Source: Mycobacterium sp. MFM001
GTDB taxonomy: Bacteria; Actinomycetota; Actinomycetes; Mycobacteriales; Mycobacteriaceae
NCBI RefSeq assembly: GCF_003402475.1
Contig: NZ_BFAB01000023.1
Span: 1 to 36,634 of the forward strand
Length of the DNA: 36,634 nucleotides
Reading direction: 5' to 3'
In this document: positions 34,921 to 36,634 of the stretch, piece by piece
Position numbering within the stretch: position 1 is the stretch's first letter
Layout: each line of letters opens with the position of its first letter
The notes under the pieces: generated by a model
Database searches by the model: none
Seen by the model: the letters and a program-made list of their open reading frames with translations, nothing else
Told to the model about the DNA's origin: nothing
Translations under genes and position numbers: made by a program

Positions 34921-35265
34921 CAAAAAAAGAGGTAAGTTAATTGTGATTCTTGGCAGATTAGGATGCGCTGCGCGTAACTTGCGGGTCATGCCGGGCACCA
35001 ATGGTGTGGTGCGGCCGTAGATGTCCAGAGTGCCACACCGGTGTAGACCGCCCCCTGGTTCGCTGAGCATACATGCCAGCCGGGCGCATTCGTGCTGCCC
35101 AGCGGAAGGTCAGTGCCGCAACGACTTTCGGGCCAAGCTTCGGCGCCCGCGAGGGCTCGGCGCGACGATCTTCTTGAGGTCCGCGCAGGATATTGCACCA
35201 TTTTCTACGGGTAATTCGTCTAGTCGGCAATTGGCTGGCGATGAGGCGGTGTGCCAAATGTTCTG

Positions 35266-35277
35266 AACGGCGCCGTT
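35266..35277. promoter_or_regulatory. Perfect 12-bp palindrome upstream of second NRPS
   Basis: AACGGCGCCGTT is fully self-complementary and lies 70 bp before the NRPS ATG, just upstream of a GATATAGGG stretch that could be part of a -10 region. A candidate operator, from symmetry and position only. Confidence 0.4.
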
Positions 35278-35333
35278 ACCGATATAGGGCAAAGCTTCAG
35301 ACATGTGACACAGAAACACTGCTTCAGCTTGGT

Positions 35334-35340
35334 GGGGGAG
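35334..35340 (+). promoter_or_regulatory. Ribosome binding site of the second NRPS
   Basis: GGGGGAG, 7 nt before the ATG at 35348. It supports that codon as the start of a reading frame that continues out of the window. Confidence 0.7.
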
Positions 35341-35347
35341 AATTTCG

Positions 35348-36634
35348 ATGGGACGAGATGAGCGGCTGTTTCCACTGACGCGCGCCCAACTCGATATTTG
35401 GCTGGCCCAGGAATCAGGGGGTTTCGACGCCGAGTGGCACATCACCACCTTCGACGTCATCCGCGGGGTGCTACAACGCGATGTGCTCAGACGGGCGATC
35501 GGGTACGTGGTGGCCGAGGCCGAGCCGGTCAGGGCGAGGTTTGTCGAGCTTGACGGTCAGGTTTTCCAACGGGCAGTTGACGATTCGGACGTCGAGCTTC
35601 CCTTCTACGATCTCAGGCATCTGCCGGATCCCGTCCGGGAGGCCCACCGGTTAGCCGAGTCGATCCGGCGAACACCGGCGCCACCTGCCGGGCCGCTGTT
35701 CAAATTCGCGTTATTCCAGACCCAGACCGACGAATTCTACTGGTTGCTCTGTTTCCACCATCTCGTCACCGACGGATTCGGCACGGTGCTTTTCGCCAAC
35801 CGGGTTGCTGCGGTCTACTCCGCGCTGGTTTCCGGCCAGCCCCCGCCGTCTTCCTTTTTCAGCTCGCTGCAGGATCTCATTGCCTGGGAGACCGAATACG
35901 AGGCATCCGGGCAGTACTCCGAGGATTTGGCGTATTGGAGTGCGAATCTTCCGCCCGACAGCGCTCCCTATTATGGCCTGACCCAATCGTCGCACGAGCG
36001 CGATGCGTTCTCTGTTTCGGAAGCTATTCGCCTGGACCCGTCGCTTCTCCAGCGCGTCCACGAGCTGTCTGACGCGCTGGGCATGCGCCGGTCATCGGTG
36101 ATCACCGCGGCCTGTGCGCTCTTGGTCCGGGGGTGGTGTGCCGAGGGCTCGCAGGTAGTGCTCGACTTCCCGGTCAGCAGGCGCACCAGTGCGGAGTCGA
36201 TGACCTCTCCGGGGATGGTTTCCGGGGTGGTGCCGTTGGTGTTGACGGCTTCACCGGATTTAACGATCGCCGATTTTTGTCAGCAGGTCGATACACGAAT
36301 ACGGGAAGCGCTGCAGCACCAGCGATTTCCAGTGCATGCCCTCGAGCGCAAACTACGTCCCGGTGGTTCCGGACGGTCGGATAGAGTGCGTGTCAATTTC
36401 ATCCCCTCGATAACGGCTCTGCCTTTTGCTGATGCGGCTGCGTCGGGGGTGGTTACCGGCTTTGGCCGGGTGGGCCATTTCGGATTGTTTTTCTTGAGTG
36501 CCGACGGCCACCTGTCGTTGAGTACAGCCGGCACTGGGCAGCCATTGTCCAACTTTGACGTCCGCGATTTAACCGAGCGCTTGCAGCGGGTGTTGGTGGT
36601 GATGGTGGGGGATTCGGGGCGGGTGTTGTCGTCG
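35348..36634 (+). CDS. NRPS with N-terminal starter condensation domain, 5' part (3' end outside window)
   Basis: The frame has no stop from ATG 35348 to the window edge (429 codons). It begins MGRDERLFPLTRAQLDIWLAQ, the first core motif of a condensation domain right at the N-terminus. HHLVTDGFG (His137, His138, Asp142) is the catalytic HHxxxDG motif. Further motifs are DLAYWSANLP, a VVLDFPVSRR segment, and at the very end the same C-to-A linker (LTERLQRVLVVM) seen in the NRPS at the left edge. A C domain in first position normally N-acylates the first amino acid, so this is the initiating synthetase of a lipopeptide, as in Mps1 of GPL-producing mycobacteria. The acyl donor could come from the FAAL/PKS pair in this window. 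It is divergent from the GAP-like gene. Modules to the right are unseen. Confidence 0.92.
   Translation, partial: MGRDERLFPLTRAQLDIWLAQESGGFDAEWHITTFDVIRGVLQRDVLRRAIGYVVAEAEPVRARFVELDGQVFQRAVDDSDVELPFYDLRHLPDPVREAHRLAESIRRTPAPPAGPLFKFALFQTQTDEFYWLLCFHHLVTDGFGTVLFANRVAAVYSALVSGQPPPSSFFSSLQDLIAWETEYEASGQYSEDLAYWSANLPPDSAPYYGLTQSSHERDAFSVSEAIRLDPSLLQRVHELSDALGMRRSSVITAACALLVRGWCAEGSQVVLDFPVSRRTSAESMTSPGMVSGVVPLVLTASPDLTIADFCQQVDTRIREALQHQRFPVHALERKLRPGGSGRSDRVRVNFIPSITALPFADAAASGVVTGFGRVGHFGLFFLSADGHLSLSTAGTGQPLSNFDVRDLTERLQRVLVVMVGDSGRVLSS

Larger units (their letters stand above)
34591..35347. other. Long non-coding region between gap-like gene and second NRPS
   Basis: The 757 bp between two divergent genes hold no credible gene: the short frames present lack family motifs and RBS. 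The content I can support is a hairpin (34828-34860), a tandem repeat (34861-34920), an AT-rich patch (34858-34960), a palindrome (35266-35277), a direct repeat GCTTCAG (35294-35300 and 35321-35327), and the NRPS RBS. A 7-bp inverted pair GGTGTGG/CCACACC lies at 35003-35039. No mbtH-like reading frame was found. Confidence 0.6.

Noticed and set aside
34870..35257. Small minus- and plus-strand reading frames in the NRPS upstream region, checked as possible MbtH or transposase remnants
   Set aside because: None has MbtH motifs, transposase motifs or a reasonable RBS; they overlap one another on both strands.

Overview
The window is GC-rich actinobacterial DNA, almost certainly from a Mycobacterium. 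The evidence is a Mas/Pks5-type polyketide synthase of 2108 residues, a fatty-acyl-AMP ligase carrying the mycobacterial FAAL insertion, a small membrane protein of the GAP/Sap family (the GPL- and sulfolipid-addressing proteins), and several acyl-CoA dehydrogenases. No ribosomal RNA, tRNA or CRISPR array was seen.

Layout. Positions 1-11745 (+) are the 3' part of a giant NRPS, read as C(partial)-A-PCP / C-A-PCP / C-A-PCP-E / C-PCP. It has no thioesterase or reductase domain, and its last module has no adenylation domain. Converging on it is an ICMT-like membrane methyltransferase (11777-12451, -). Next comes a degraded IS21-type element (about 12578-12905), whose end touches the stop codon of a KS-AT-DH-ER-KR-ACP polyketide synthase (12906-19232, -). 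HtpG (19480-21408, -) lies between this PKS and the FAAL (21573-23318, +). From 23323 to 28988 (-) runs a tightly overlapping operon of one acyl-CoA ligase and four acyl-CoA dehydrogenases. It is followed by an LLM-type oxidoreductase (+), an SDR and a GntR/FCD regulator (-), and a double-domain class III CoA-transferase (+). The GAP-like protein (33856-34590, -) is divergent from a second NRPS (35348 to the right edge, +) that opens with a starter condensation domain.

How the parts may work together (inference). The FAAL would activate a fatty acid as acyl-AMP, the Mas-like PKS could extend it to a methyl-branched chain, a starter C domain would attach an acyl chain to the first amino acid, the NRPSs would build the peptide, and the GAP-like protein would help carry the lipopeptide to the cell surface. 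Adenylation codes read by eye suggest an aromatic (Phe-like) residue followed by two Thr residues, the second epimerised. That is not the order of classical glycopeptidolipids (D-Phe, D-allo-Thr, D-Ala, alaninol), so the product may be an undescribed lipopeptide. The CoA-ligase/ACAD/CoA-transferase block looks like a separate catabolic cassette. A shared tandem TAGCA motif in its two divergent promoters suggests control by its own GntR protein.
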